A stretch of 14,954 nucleotides of DNA. Source: UMGS1279 sp045577695. GTDB taxonomy: Bacteria; Bacillota; Clostridia; Oscillospirales; Acutalibacteraceae. Location of the stretch: assembly GCA_045577695.1 (NCBI GenBank), contig JAZNIW010000038.1:1-14954 (forward strand), given 5' to 3'. The position numbers and the translations under genes are program-made. Under the pieces are notes generated by a model. That model saw nothing but the letters and a program-made list of their open reading frames with translations, was not told the origin of the DNA and did no database searches. Positions 1 through 5,288 of this stretch are shown here, in pieces (the stretch's first letter is position 1; every line of letters starts with the position of its first letter).

Positions 1-726
1 AAATCTCATATGGTTTTAATTAAACAAGCTTTGAAAGAGGCAGTAAAAAATGATTTGATTTTTACAAATCCAAGTGATTATATTGTAATTCCTAAAATAC
101 AGAAGTTTGAAACATCTTTTTACACTATGAATGAATTAAATAGTTTGTTTTCTGTTATAAAGAATGAGCAATTATATCCTTTGATTTATCTTACGGTTGT
201 TTTTGGTTTGCGTAGAAGTGAGATTTTAGGGTTGAAGTGGGATAGTATAAATTTTGGAACAGGCACTATAACTATAAAGCATACAGTTGTGGGGTTTTCA
301 AAAATTATTGAAAAAGACAGTACCAAGAATAAGTCGAGTTATCGCTCTTTTCCTGTTGATAATGAAGTGAAAAACATATTGTTGACATTAAAATCAAGGG
401 AAAATGAAAATCGTGCTTTGTTTGGTAGTGAGTATTTAGAAAATGATTATATATTCAAGTGGGATAACGGAAGTCCTTACAAACCTGATTATATATCAAG
501 AAGTTTCAAAAAAATACTTATTAAATACAATTTGCCGATTATCCGTTTTCACGATTTGCGTCATAGTTGTGCGAGTTTGTTAATTTCAAAAGGATTTACT
601 TTGAAAGATATTCAGGAATGGCTCGGTCATTCTAATATACAAACAACGGCAGACATCTATTCACATTTGGATATTGAAAGAAAATCAAATATTATGCATT
701 CAATGACAAATACTTTTACTTTCTAA
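1..726 (+). CDS. Tyrosine recombinase / phage-type integrase, C-terminal part (5' end outside window)
   Basis: Site-specific recombinase that would integrate and excise a mobile element. The frame is open from base 1, so the N-terminal arm-binding and core-binding domains lie outside the window; about 241 residues are visible. Numbering from the Met at base 10, the catalytic set of the lambda-integrase family is present: Arg68 in GLRRSEI, a Lys in TKNKSSYR (106-108), His181 and Arg184 in HDLRH, His207 in LGHS and the nucleophile Tyr217 in IYSHL. The catalytic domain therefore looks intact. The gene is clearly more AT-rich than the housekeeping genes to its right, which fits horizontal transfer. 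It ends 108 nt from the 3' end of a convergent tRNA-Leu gene, a standard attachment target for this family. Which element it belongs to (prophage, ICE or island) cannot be told from here. Confidence 0.93.
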   Translation, partial: KSHMVLIKQALKEAVKNDLIFTNPSDYIVIPKIQKFETSFYTMNELNSLFSVIKNEQLYPLIYLTVVFGLRRSEILGLKWDSINFGTGTITIKHTVVGFSKIIEKDSTKNKSSYRSFPVDNEVKNILLTLKSRENENRALFGSEYLENDYIFKWDNGSPYKPDYISRSFKKILIKYNLPIIRFHDLRHSCASLLISKGFTLKDIQEWLGHSNIQTTADIYSHLDIERKSNIMHSMTNTFTF

Positions 727-728
727 AT

Positions 729-752
729 GTGTTAGAAAAAGTGTTAGAAAAG
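729..752. repeat. Tandem 12-bp direct repeat beside the integrase stop
   Basis: Two adjacent copies, GTGTTAGAAAAA and GTGTTAGAAAAG, differ only at the last base and start 2 nt after the integrase stop codon. Short direct repeats between an integrase gene and its attachment site often serve as arm-type binding sites for the integrase N-terminal domain. That role is inferred from position only. Confidence 0.55.
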
Positions 753-781
753 GCAAAAAGTAAGAGGTTTTTGAGTATAAT

Positions 782-822
782 AAAAAAGCCTTGATAATCA
801 ACAAAAACCGTTAATTATCAAG
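782..822 (-). terminator. Rho-independent terminator after tRNA-Leu
   Basis: A 13-bp stem (790-802 with 810-822, one G-U wobble on the minus strand) has a 7-nt loop. On the minus strand it is followed by six Ts (787-782). It lies just downstream of the tRNA-Leu gene in its direction of transcription. If the element integrated in the tRNA 3' end, this terminator belongs to the element side of the junction. Confidence 0.75.
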
Positions 823-834
823 ACTTTCAGGACT

Positions 835-921
835 TGGTGCGGATAACAGGACTTGAACCTGCACCGAGTTGCCCCGACTAGAACCTGAATCTAGCGCGTC
901 TGCCAATTCCGCCATATCCGC
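835..921 (-). tRNA. tRNA-Leu, anticodon CAG
   Basis: An 87-nt type II tRNA with encoded CCA. The acceptor stem is GCGGATA paired with TATCCGC, with discriminator A and CCA at 837-835. The anticodon stem CTAGA/TCTAG closes the loop TTCAGGT, giving anticodon CAG. A long variable arm (TCGGGGCAACTCGG) is typical of leucine tRNAs, and the T loop is TTCAAGT. It lies downstream of rpsT on the same strand and no convincing promoter of its own is visible, so it may be processed from rpsT read-through. Its 3' end faces the integrase and is the likely attachment site. Confidence 0.96.
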
Positions 922-1062
922 ATATCTATTTATTTTCCAAACGGTCAAATGCGCCCGCTTTTTCCAAAAAAGAATCGAATCACCGCAATGCAGCCGATAT
1001 TTCGACTGCACGCGTATATCCGATGGATCCCCATCAAAAAAAGGGGAGTTTTTCCTTGTTGC

Positions 1063-1320
1063 TTAGGCTTTGTTCAAACGATTGGCCAATTGAGATTTTT
1101 TGCGGGCAACCGCATTACGATGCAGAATGCCTTTGGCTTCAGCTTGATCCAACTTTTTCACGGCAACCTTAACGGTTTCAGCAGCATCTGCCGATTTCGC
1201 TTCCAACGCGGCTTCAGCCTTTTTCAAAGCGGTTTTTAAAGCAGAACGGTAGCTTTTATTACGTTGATAGTTTGCTTCGCTAATCAAAACGCGCTTTTTG
1301 GCGGACTTAATGTTAGGCAT
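1063..1320 (-). CDS. rpsT: 30S ribosomal protein S20
   Basis: Primary binding protein of the 16S rRNA in the small ribosomal subunit. The 85-residue product starts MPNIKSAKKRV, the conserved S20 N-terminus. It is rich in Lys, Arg and Ala throughout, with the family's helical pattern and the HRNAVARKKSQLANRLN ending. Length is normal for S20. The start is ATG at 1320 because the Shine-Dalgarno AAGGAGG (1328-1334) lies 7 nt upstream of it. The in-frame GTG at 1326 would be only 1 nt from the SD. The gene is divergent from gpr, as in Bacillus subtilis where rpsT also neighbours gpr and spoIIP. A sigma-A type promoter lies just upstream. Confidence 0.97.
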   Translation of the reverse strand: MPNIKSAKKRVLISEANYQRNKSYRSALKTALKKAEAALEAKSADAAETVKVAVKKLDQAEAKGILHRNAVARKKSQLANRLNKA

Positions 1321-1355
1321 AGTCACACCTCCTTAATCAAATTCGACGTAAAATT

Positions 1356-1384
1356 ATAATACCACTATTTTATTCCATTTGCAA
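1356..1384 (-). promoter_or_regulatory. Sigma-A type promoter of rpsT
   Basis: On the minus strand, -35 TTGCAA (1384-1379) and -10 TATTAT (1361-1356) are separated by 17 nt. An AT-rich tract with runs of A and T precedes the -35. Transcription would start about 30 nt before the Shine-Dalgarno of rpsT. Confidence 0.75.
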
Positions 1385-1469
1385 GTGTTTTTTTTGAAAA
1401 AATAAAGAAAGGGCAATTTTGTAGGATTTTACACAATTTTTGTCCCGACACACGGTTGTCTTTTTTGCA

Positions 1470-1498
1470 GTATAATCACGAAAAATCGGCCGATACTA
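1470..1498 (+). promoter_or_regulatory. Possible forespore sigma (F/G) promoter of gpr
   Basis: GTATA (1470-1474), 17 nt, then GATACTA (1492-1498) resembles the sigma-G consensus of B. subtilis (GHATR, about 18 nt, CATWHTA) with one mismatch in the -10. In B. subtilis gpr is transcribed by sigma F and sigma G. The match is short and unscored, so this is a suggestion. No good sigma-A promoter is visible for gpr. Confidence 0.4.
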
Positions 1499-1601
1499 AC
1501 ATTAGAACCTATCCTTTCCACCTTTTTCAATCCTCATACCAAACCCCAAAAAAAACCTCTTCTTACCGGCAGAAACTATTTCGAAAAAAGGAGAAAATCG
1601 G

Positions 1602-2462
1602 ATGCAAAAACGAACCGACTTAGCCTTAGAACAAACCGAAAATTTTACCGATTTACCCGATGGTGTCACCTGCACCGAAAGGCTCGAAAACACCGTGAAA
1701 ATCACCAAGATTCAAATTACAAACGAAACCGGTGCCAAAGCCCTGCAAAAGCCGGTAGGAGAATATTTCACCGTCGAGGTTCCCTCCTTTTCCGACCACC
1801 CAAAAAGTCAAGAAGCGATTGACGCTGTTGCCAAAGGCCTTTTTTCTCTATTGCCCAAAACAGGAAGTGTACTTGTAGTGGGATTGGGTAACCGCGATAT
1901 CACCCCCGATGCCCTAGGCCCGAAAACAGCCGAACGTATTTTGGCCACGCGGCAAATCGGTCGCGAAATTGCTCGTGTTGCCGGTCTGAACGAGGTGCGA
2001 AGCGTGGCGGTATTGGCACCCGGTGTTTTGGGTCAAACCGGCATCGAAGTGGCCGATTTTGTGCAGGCAGTGGTGAAAAAAATCAAACCCGCCGCCATTA
2101 TTGTTATCGATGCCTTGGCCTCCTGTTACCTAAAACGGTTGGGTTGTACCGTACAAATGTCCAACGCCGGCATCGAACCGGGAGCCGGCGTTGGAAATGC
2201 CCGCCGCGAAATCAGTTTCCATACCCTTGGGGTTCCGGTGGTCGCCATTGGGGTTCCCACCGTGGTAGACGGTGCCACCTTAGTGGCCGATTTGACCAAC
2301 GGAAAAGGCCGGCTGGCCGAACCCGAGGGACGTCAAATGATCGTAACCCCCCGTGAAATTGACCTACTGATTGACCGCGCCGCAGGACTGTTGGCCGCCG
2401 CCATCAATCAAGCCTTGCATCCCGATTTAGAGGCCGCTTTTATCACCGAAATGTTAGCATAA
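1602..2462 (+). CDS. gpr: Germination protease GPR (spore endopeptidase)
   Basis: Aspartic-type endopeptidase (family A25) that degrades small acid-soluble spore proteins when spores germinate. It is made as a zymogen in the forespore. The product has 286 residues. Residues 5-10 (TDLALE) resemble the SASP cleavage sequence and mark the expected self-processing site near the N-terminus. The conserved block VGLGN-TPDALGP (93-107) contains Asp103 and IDALA (169-173) contains Asp170, corresponding to the two catalytic aspartates of the Bacillus enzyme. Further family blocks are APGVLGQTGIE, GVGNARRE and GVPVVAIGVPTVVD. It is shorter than the roughly 370-residue Bacillus protein, mainly because the propeptide and C-terminal part are short. 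ATG 1602 follows AAAGGAG (1587-1593) at 8 nt. spoIIP follows 49 nt downstream. Confidence 0.96.
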   Translation: MQKRTDLALEQTENFTDLPDGVTCTERLENTVKITKIQITNETGAKALQKPVGEYFTVEVPSFSDHPKSQEAIDAVAKGLFSLLPKTGSVLVVGLGNRDITPDALGPKTAERILATRQIGREIARVAGLNEVRSVAVLAPGVLGQTGIEVADFVQAVVKKIKPAAIIVIDALASCYLKRLGCTVQMSNAGIEPGAGVGNARREISFHTLGVPVVAIGVPTVVDGATLVADLTNGKGRLAEPEGRQMIVTPREIDLLIDRAAGLLAAAINQALHPDLEAAFITEMLA

Positions 2463-2468
2463 TTTTCT

Positions 2469-2500
2469 CCCCTTTTTCATAGACTAAAAAGAAAAAGGGG
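2469..2500 (+). promoter_or_regulatory. Hairpin that covers the spoIIP ribosome binding site
   Basis: CCCCTTTTTC (2469-2478) pairs perfectly with GAAAAAGGGG (2491-2500) around a 12-nt loop, in the gap between gpr and spoIIP. The 3' arm contains AAGGGG, the best Shine-Dalgarno candidate for spoIIP (11 nt before its ATG). No T-run follows, so it is not a classical terminator. It could limit translation of spoIIP on the gpr transcript; this is inference. Confidence 0.5.
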
Positions 2501-2511
2501 TGTGAGAGAAA

Positions 2512-3561
2512 ATGAGATTCGGGCGACGAGCATTTTTTTGGTTTTCATTTCTGTTGCTGTCCGCCGCATCGTTGTATTGTCTGGGATTTGTCGTCGGCTT
2601 TGCCATGCCTGCCCTACCTTCGGTTTCGGTTTCCTCCCCTCTATCCAATATGGCACCAAACTCCTCAGTCACCTCGTCCGCCGCCGTTTCTTCCTCAGTC
2701 AATTCCCCCGCGCCAAAGGTTAGCAGTTCCGTTTCTTCCGCAATCGTGGCAACTGCCGACAAAACGGCCAAGGGACGCATTCAAACCCGCACTATTTTGC
2801 CCAGCAGCGGCAATTTGATCTTTCAAAAGATTTCGGTAAAAAACAATACAAAACTCTCAATCAATTTAAAAAAAGAGCTCTTAACCGGCCCAAAATTGCG
2901 CCTTTCTGAGACCACAAAACCACAGGTGTTGATTGTGCACACCCACACCACCGAATGTTTTATGAAAGAATCACGCAACTATTATACCGCCACCGACAAA
3001 ACCCGCACAACCAAACAAAGCGAAAATATGGTAGCTGTGGGCAAGGTTTTTGCCGATACCCTCTCAGCCAAAGGAATTGGTGTGATACACGCCACCGAGA
3101 TACACGACTATCCCGAATATTCCGGCAGTTACGGTCGCGCCGCCGATACCATACAAAAGTATTTGAAAAAATATCCTACCATACGGGTGGTTGTGGATTT
3201 GCACCGCGACTCTATTACCGATAGCAAGGGTACCAAATCGGCCTTAGTCACCGAAATTAAGGGCAAAAAAGCGGCTCAGGTAATGTTGGTGGCGGGTTGT
3301 CAAGGGAAAAGCGTTACCGGATTTTCCAACTGGCGCGAAAACTTTCGTTTGGCGATTCGGTTCCAGCAAACCTTAGAGGTAATGTATCCGCATTTGGCCC
3401 GTCCCATCTACTTCGCCGAGCGACGCTACAACCAACATTTAACCACCGGTTCTCTATTGCTGGAATGCGGCACCGAAGCCAATACCTTATCGGAAGCCAA
3501 ATACGCGGCCGAACTAGCAGCCAATGCCCTGGCCAGCACTTTATCTTTGTTAAAGGAATAA
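2512..3561 (+). CDS. spoIIP: Stage II sporulation protein P, peptidoglycan amidase/endopeptidase
   Basis: Zinc-type peptidoglycan hydrolase that acts with SpoIID and SpoIIM during engulfment of the forespore, in the septal membrane with its catalytic domain outside. The product has 349 residues. An N-terminal membrane anchor spans about residues 7-31, followed by a Ser/Pro/Val-rich linker (about 40-76), then the SpoIIP domain. Family motifs are HTHTTE at 143-148, DLHRD at 229-233, NWRENFRLA at 273-281, RYNQHL at 305-310 and ECGTEANTL at 318-326. The conserved His and Glu residues of these motifs form the metal site in the family. The order gpr-spoIIP matches B. subtilis. A downstream small gene starts 6 nt after the stop. 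In Bacillus spoIIP is under mother-cell sigma E; no sigma E promoter could be recognised in the short gap here. Confidence 0.96.
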   Translation: MRFGRRAFFWFSFLLLSAASLYCLGFVVGFAMPALPSVSVSSPLSNMAPNSSVTSSAAVSSSVNSPAPKVSSSVSSAIVATADKTAKGRIQTRTILPSSGNLIFQKISVKNNTKLSINLKKELLTGPKLRLSETTKPQVLIVHTHTTECFMKESRNYYTATDKTRTTKQSENMVAVGKVFADTLSAKGIGVIHATEIHDYPEYSGSYGRAADTIQKYLKKYPTIRVVVDLHRDSITDSKGTKSALVTEIKGKKAAQVMLVAGCQGKSVTGFSNWRENFRLAIRFQQTLEVMYPHLARPIYFAERRYNQHLTTGSLLLECGTEANTLSEAKYAAELAANALASTLSLLKE

Positions 3562-3567
3562 ATCGCT

Positions 3568-3786
3568 ATGAAAACAAAATCTCATACATCGGCACGACGT
3601 CGAAGTTGCTTTTTCCGCTCCTTCGCCGTCACCCTTGTGCTGCTGGGTTGCTCTATCACCCTTTTGTTTTACAGCTTCTATGGGTCAGCCGTGATGTATC
3701 ATACCAAAACCGGTGAAATCTACCCCTTGTGGGAACAAAGCAAAGAAAAAGCGGAGGATTTTTGCCGTTTTCTGTTCGGCGTATAA
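3568..3786 (+). CDS. Small single-pass membrane protein of unknown function
   Basis: A 72-residue product with a basic N-terminus (Lys/Arg-rich, residues 2-17), one hydrophobic segment at about 18-42, and a short hydrophilic C-terminus containing YHTKTGEIYPLW. No known family is recognised. It begins 6 nt after the spoIIP stop, with AAAGGA (3552-3557) inside the end of spoIIP as ribosome binding site, so it is probably translated with spoIIP and could be a sporulation membrane protein. It occupies the position of yqxA in B. subtilis, also a small membrane-protein gene, but homology is not claimed. A strong hairpin follows. Confidence 0.7.
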   Translation: MKTKSHTSARRRSCFFRSFAVTLVLLGCSITLLFYSFYGSAVMYHTKTGEIYPLWEQSKEKAEDFCRFLFGV

Positions 3787-3805
3787 GCACCAAAACTCTT
3801 CCCAC

Positions 3806-3835
3806 AAAAAACAACCCCGTCCATAATGGACGGGG
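3806..3835 (-). terminator. Bidirectional terminator hairpin
   Basis: CCCCGTCC (3815-3822) pairs perfectly with GGACGGGG (3828-3835) around a 5-nt loop. On the minus strand the stem is followed by TTGTTTTTT (3814-3806), a good U-tract, so it would end the minus-strand unit described next. On the plus strand the tail is TGTCGTTAT, weaker, but it probably also ends the gpr-spoIIP operon. Confidence 0.8.
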
Positions 3836-4159
3836 TGTCGTTATAATATTCCGTTTTATTTTTTATCGAAAAGAATTTAATCGTCTTCCTCGTAGGAAAT
3901 TTCGACGAAATACCGGATCTTAGTACATTGGACTCACCCTTCTTTAAATTTCTTTCTGCGGTAGCAAAAGGTGTACATAAGAAAAGGTTAAACCGGTTAG
4001 CATCTTTTTGATAAACACTCCTTATTTTGGGTTCGTTACGTTCTGTCGCAAACCCTGTTGGTCACCCTACTTCGACAGAACGGCCGCATTCCATGGTTCA
4101 CTGTTCACTGGAATCAGCCCCTTTCTTATCATCTCGTCATCTTTATTTCTCTTTTTTCT
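3806..4159 (-). ncRNA. Candidate structured RNA or small-peptide transcript, about 350 nt
   Basis: A complete transcription unit is visible: a consensus promoter (4194-4166), an estimated start near 4159, and a terminator ending near 3806. No normal gene lies in it. The 5' part can fold: ATTCCA/TGGAAT around a 15-nt loop (4105-4079 region), then a perfect 10-bp stem CGTTCTGTCG/CGACAGAACG (4082-4073 with 4048-4039). Near the 3' end TTCCT-ACG-AGGAA forms a small hairpin inside CGTC/GACG. Two tiny reading frames exist: a 19-codon frame at 4003-3944 and ATG-TAC-TAA at 3928-3920 preceded by GAAGGGTG. No match to a named RNA family could be made from memory. It could be a regulatory RNA, a leader that lost its gene, or a small-peptide operon. 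Confidence 0.5.
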
Positions 4160-4165
4160 GATTTC

Positions 4166-4194
4166 ATTATAGCAAGTGTCCCGCTATTTGTCAA
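4166..4194 (-). promoter_or_regulatory. Consensus sigma-A promoter driving leftward
   Basis: On the minus strand TTGACA (4194-4189), 17 nt, TATAAT (4171-4166), with TGC immediately before the -10, giving an extended -10 as well. Both hexamers match the consensus exactly. The next annotated genes to the left are all on the other strand, so the promoter needs its own product. Confidence 0.88.
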
Positions 4195-4273
4195 GTGTTT
4201 TTTGAAATTTTTTTCAAATTTTAACCAAAAAGTGTATAACTTTTATTCAAATCGCACAACACATATTTTTTTC

Positions 4274-4302
4274 TTGAAAATTCTTTCAAAACGTGATATA
4301 CT
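4274..4302 (+). promoter_or_regulatory. Sigma-A promoter of tRNA-Gly
   Basis: TTGAAA (4274-4279), 17 nt, TATACT (4297-4302), placed 21 nt before the first base of the tRNA. Spacing and position fit a dedicated tRNA promoter. Confidence 0.8.
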
Positions 4303-4323
4303 GATATAGTACCAAAAAATTAT

Positions 4324-4397
4324 GCGGGCGTAGTTCAATGGCAGAATGTCAGCTTCCCAAGCTGAACACGGGGGTTCGATTCCCCTCGCCCGCTCCA
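4324..4397 (+). tRNA. tRNA-Gly, anticodon CCC
   Basis: A 74-nt tRNA including encoded CCA. The acceptor stem GCGGGCG pairs with CGCCCGC, with discriminator T and CCA at 4395-4397. The anticodon stem TCAGC/GCTGA closes the loop TTCCCAA, giving anticodon CCC. The T arm has the GGTTCGATTCC pattern. It is a single-gene unit with its own promoter and terminator. Confidence 0.97.
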
Positions 4398-4439
4398 AAA
4401 TCGACAAATCTCGACAGAGGTTTGTCGATTTTACTTTTT
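4397..4439 (+). terminator. Terminator of tRNA-Gly
   Basis: AAAATCGACAAA (4397-4408) pairs perfectly with TTTGTCGATTTT (4421-4432) around a 12-nt loop and is followed by a T-rich tail to 4439. It begins at the last base of the tRNA CCA. Confidence 0.85.
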
Positions 4440-4442
4440 ACC

Positions 4443-4519
4443 TCTTCACTCTTCACTTTTCACTATTCTCTGAGAAGCCGATTTTGGCAAGTAATAAGTA
4501 ATAGTGAATAGTGAAGAAG
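4443..4519. repeat. AT-rich imperfect inverted repeat, MITE-like
   Basis: The left arm (about 4443-4470) is built from CTTCACT/TTCACTATT units. The right arm (about 4490-4519) carries the reverse complement, AATAGTGAATAGTGAAGAAG. The central 20 nt are unrelated. The layout looks like a small non-autonomous palindromic element or an intergenic repeat family. Copy number in the genome is not known from here. Confidence 0.5.
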
Positions 4520-4529
4520 TTTCGGTGCT

Positions 4530-4811
4530 TTGCTTTTGCTTTTTTCTTTGACTATAGGCTTTTTCTCTACCTCCCATAGAACTTTTGATTATTTGCTAAC
4601 CGCAATTACACCCATATCGCTGTTTTGTTCTATGTTTATTGCTGGATTTTTGGATAAAAGCGATTTAGAAACACGATTCCATCTATATAAAGCGGTTAAT
4701 GCTGCATGCCTGCCTATTGCTCTGCAATTATATTTTCTTATGGCAATTGTAACTTTCTTAGTTTCCTTTAAGTCTTTTAAAAATATTAAGAGCCGAATTT
4801 CAAATCGATAA
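4530..4811 (+). pseudogene. Probable remnant of a polytopic membrane-protein gene
   Basis: The frame is open from 4515 to the stop at 4809-4811. The first possible start is TTG at 4530, with no Shine-Dalgarno, and the frame begins right at the edge of the palindromic repeat. The translated text looks like real protein: three hydrophobic stretches (about residues 1-12, 23-41 and 58-80 from the TTG), a polar loop with DKSDLETRFHLYK between the second and third, and a basic C-terminus. No family is recognised. Most likely the 3' end of a gene whose 5' part has been lost. A short intact gene or a chance frame in AT-rich DNA cannot be excluded. Confidence 0.4.
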
Positions 4812-4898
4812 ATTCCAATATATTGATTAGATACAAAACTGTTATCCCTGCTATAAAACACTTTCTCCAAATTATGTAGGGGTTCGAACATATAGGTC

Positions 4899-4933
4899 AA
4901 AAAATAAAAGGGCATCGAATTTGTGCACCCTTT
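4899..4933 (-). terminator. Possible leftward terminator
   Basis: On the minus strand AAAGGG (4933-4928) pairs with CCCTTT (4912-4907), partly extended by CA/TG, and is followed by TATTTTTT. No gene directly upstream on that strand needs it, so it may only back up termination of the mre operon. Confidence 0.35.
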
Positions 4934-4934
4934 C

Positions 4935-4980
4935 CAAAACGAAAATCCTGTCGATTACTGTCGGCAAGATTTTCGTTTTG
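4935..4980 (+). terminator. 13-bp stem-loop, possible rightward terminator
   Basis: CAAAACGAAAATC (4935-4947) pairs perfectly with GATTTTCGTTTTG (4968-4980). The 20-nt loop contains CTGTCG twice. The 3' arm and tail are T-rich (TTTTCGTTTTGTATTATT). It lies downstream of the membrane-protein remnant and may be the old terminator of that gene. Confidence 0.5.
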
Positions 4981-5079
4981 TATTATTCATTTTTCATTAT
5001 TCAATATTCATCATTCATTAAGCGGATTTTCGTAATGAATATTGAATATGTAAGTCGCTTACGCTGATGAATAATGAAC
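4981..5079. repeat. AT-rich palindromic repeat with ATTCAT/ATGAAT units
   Basis: ATTCAATATTCAT (about 5000-5012) is the perfect reverse complement of ATGAATATTGAAT (5036-5048). CATTATTCA (4995-5003) matches TGAATAATG (5068-5076), and AAGCG matches CGCTT further in. The whole stretch can fold in more than one way. It resembles the repeat at 4443-4519 in style but not in sequence. It may belong to an intergenic repeat family; origin unknown. Confidence 0.5.
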
Positions 5080-5106
5080 AGAAGTGTTCTCCCAATTTTG
5101 TTTTAT

Positions 5107-5136
5107 ATAAAAATAGACACTTTGGGTTTGAGTGCC
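5107..5136 (-). terminator. Possible leftward terminator downstream of the mre operon
   Basis: On the minus strand GGCACT (5136-5131) pairs with AGTGTC (5121-5116), one G-U wobble, followed by TATTTTTAT. It lies about 150 nt beyond the last gene of the mre operon and could end read-through past the stronger but T-poor hairpin at 5238-5275. Confidence 0.4.
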
Positions 5137-5237
5137 TCATAATGGGTTGGATTCTTTAAAAACTCAACCAACTCAAAAACAAGAACATTAAATGATGTTG
5201 TAAAACAAATCTCATAATAATATTTCACCTATACATT

Positions 5238-5275
5238 CCCCCGCCATCCATCGTATTTACGATGGATGGCGGGGG
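5238..5275 (-). terminator. 17-bp GC-rich hairpin at the end of the mre operon
   Basis: CCCCCGCCATCCATCGT (5238-5254) pairs perfectly with its complement at 5259-5275 around a 4-nt loop. It lies 13 nt after the lipoprotein stop codon, where a terminator is expected. On the minus strand no U-tract follows the stem; the T-rich sequence (CCTTTTCTTTCTTCT) is on the plus-strand side. It may act as an RNA 3' end stabiliser as much as a terminator. Confidence 0.6.
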
Positions 5276-5288
5276 CCTTTTCTTTCTT

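Noticed and set aside
1031..1062. Terminator after rpsT
   Set aside because: Only a 4-bp stem (AAGG/CCTT) precedes the T-run on the minus strand, and the better stem in this stretch faces the other way where no gene needs it. Too weak to annotate.
949..1239. Plus-strand open frame over the rpsT region
   Set aside because: It is the antisense shadow of rpsT, with no ribosome binding site and no protein-like features.
3720..4061. 113-codon open minus-strand frame crossing the terminator hairpin
   Set aside because: It has no ATG, GTG or TTG before the terminator and runs into the antisense of the small membrane gene, so it is not annotated as a gene, though it is mentioned in the findings.
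3800..4320. T-box or known riboswitch in front of tRNA-Gly or spoIIP
   Set aside because: The structured transcript runs away from both, and no T-box sequence, specifier loop or familiar riboswitch core was seen.
4875..4890. GGGGTTCGAAC, like the T arm of a tRNA
   Set aside because: The flanking bases do not form a T stem and no acceptor or anticodon arm is present; a chance match.
4589..4915. 108-codon minus-strand frame
   Set aside because: It lies opposite the more protein-like membrane-protein remnant, has no Shine-Dalgarno and shows no recognisable family.
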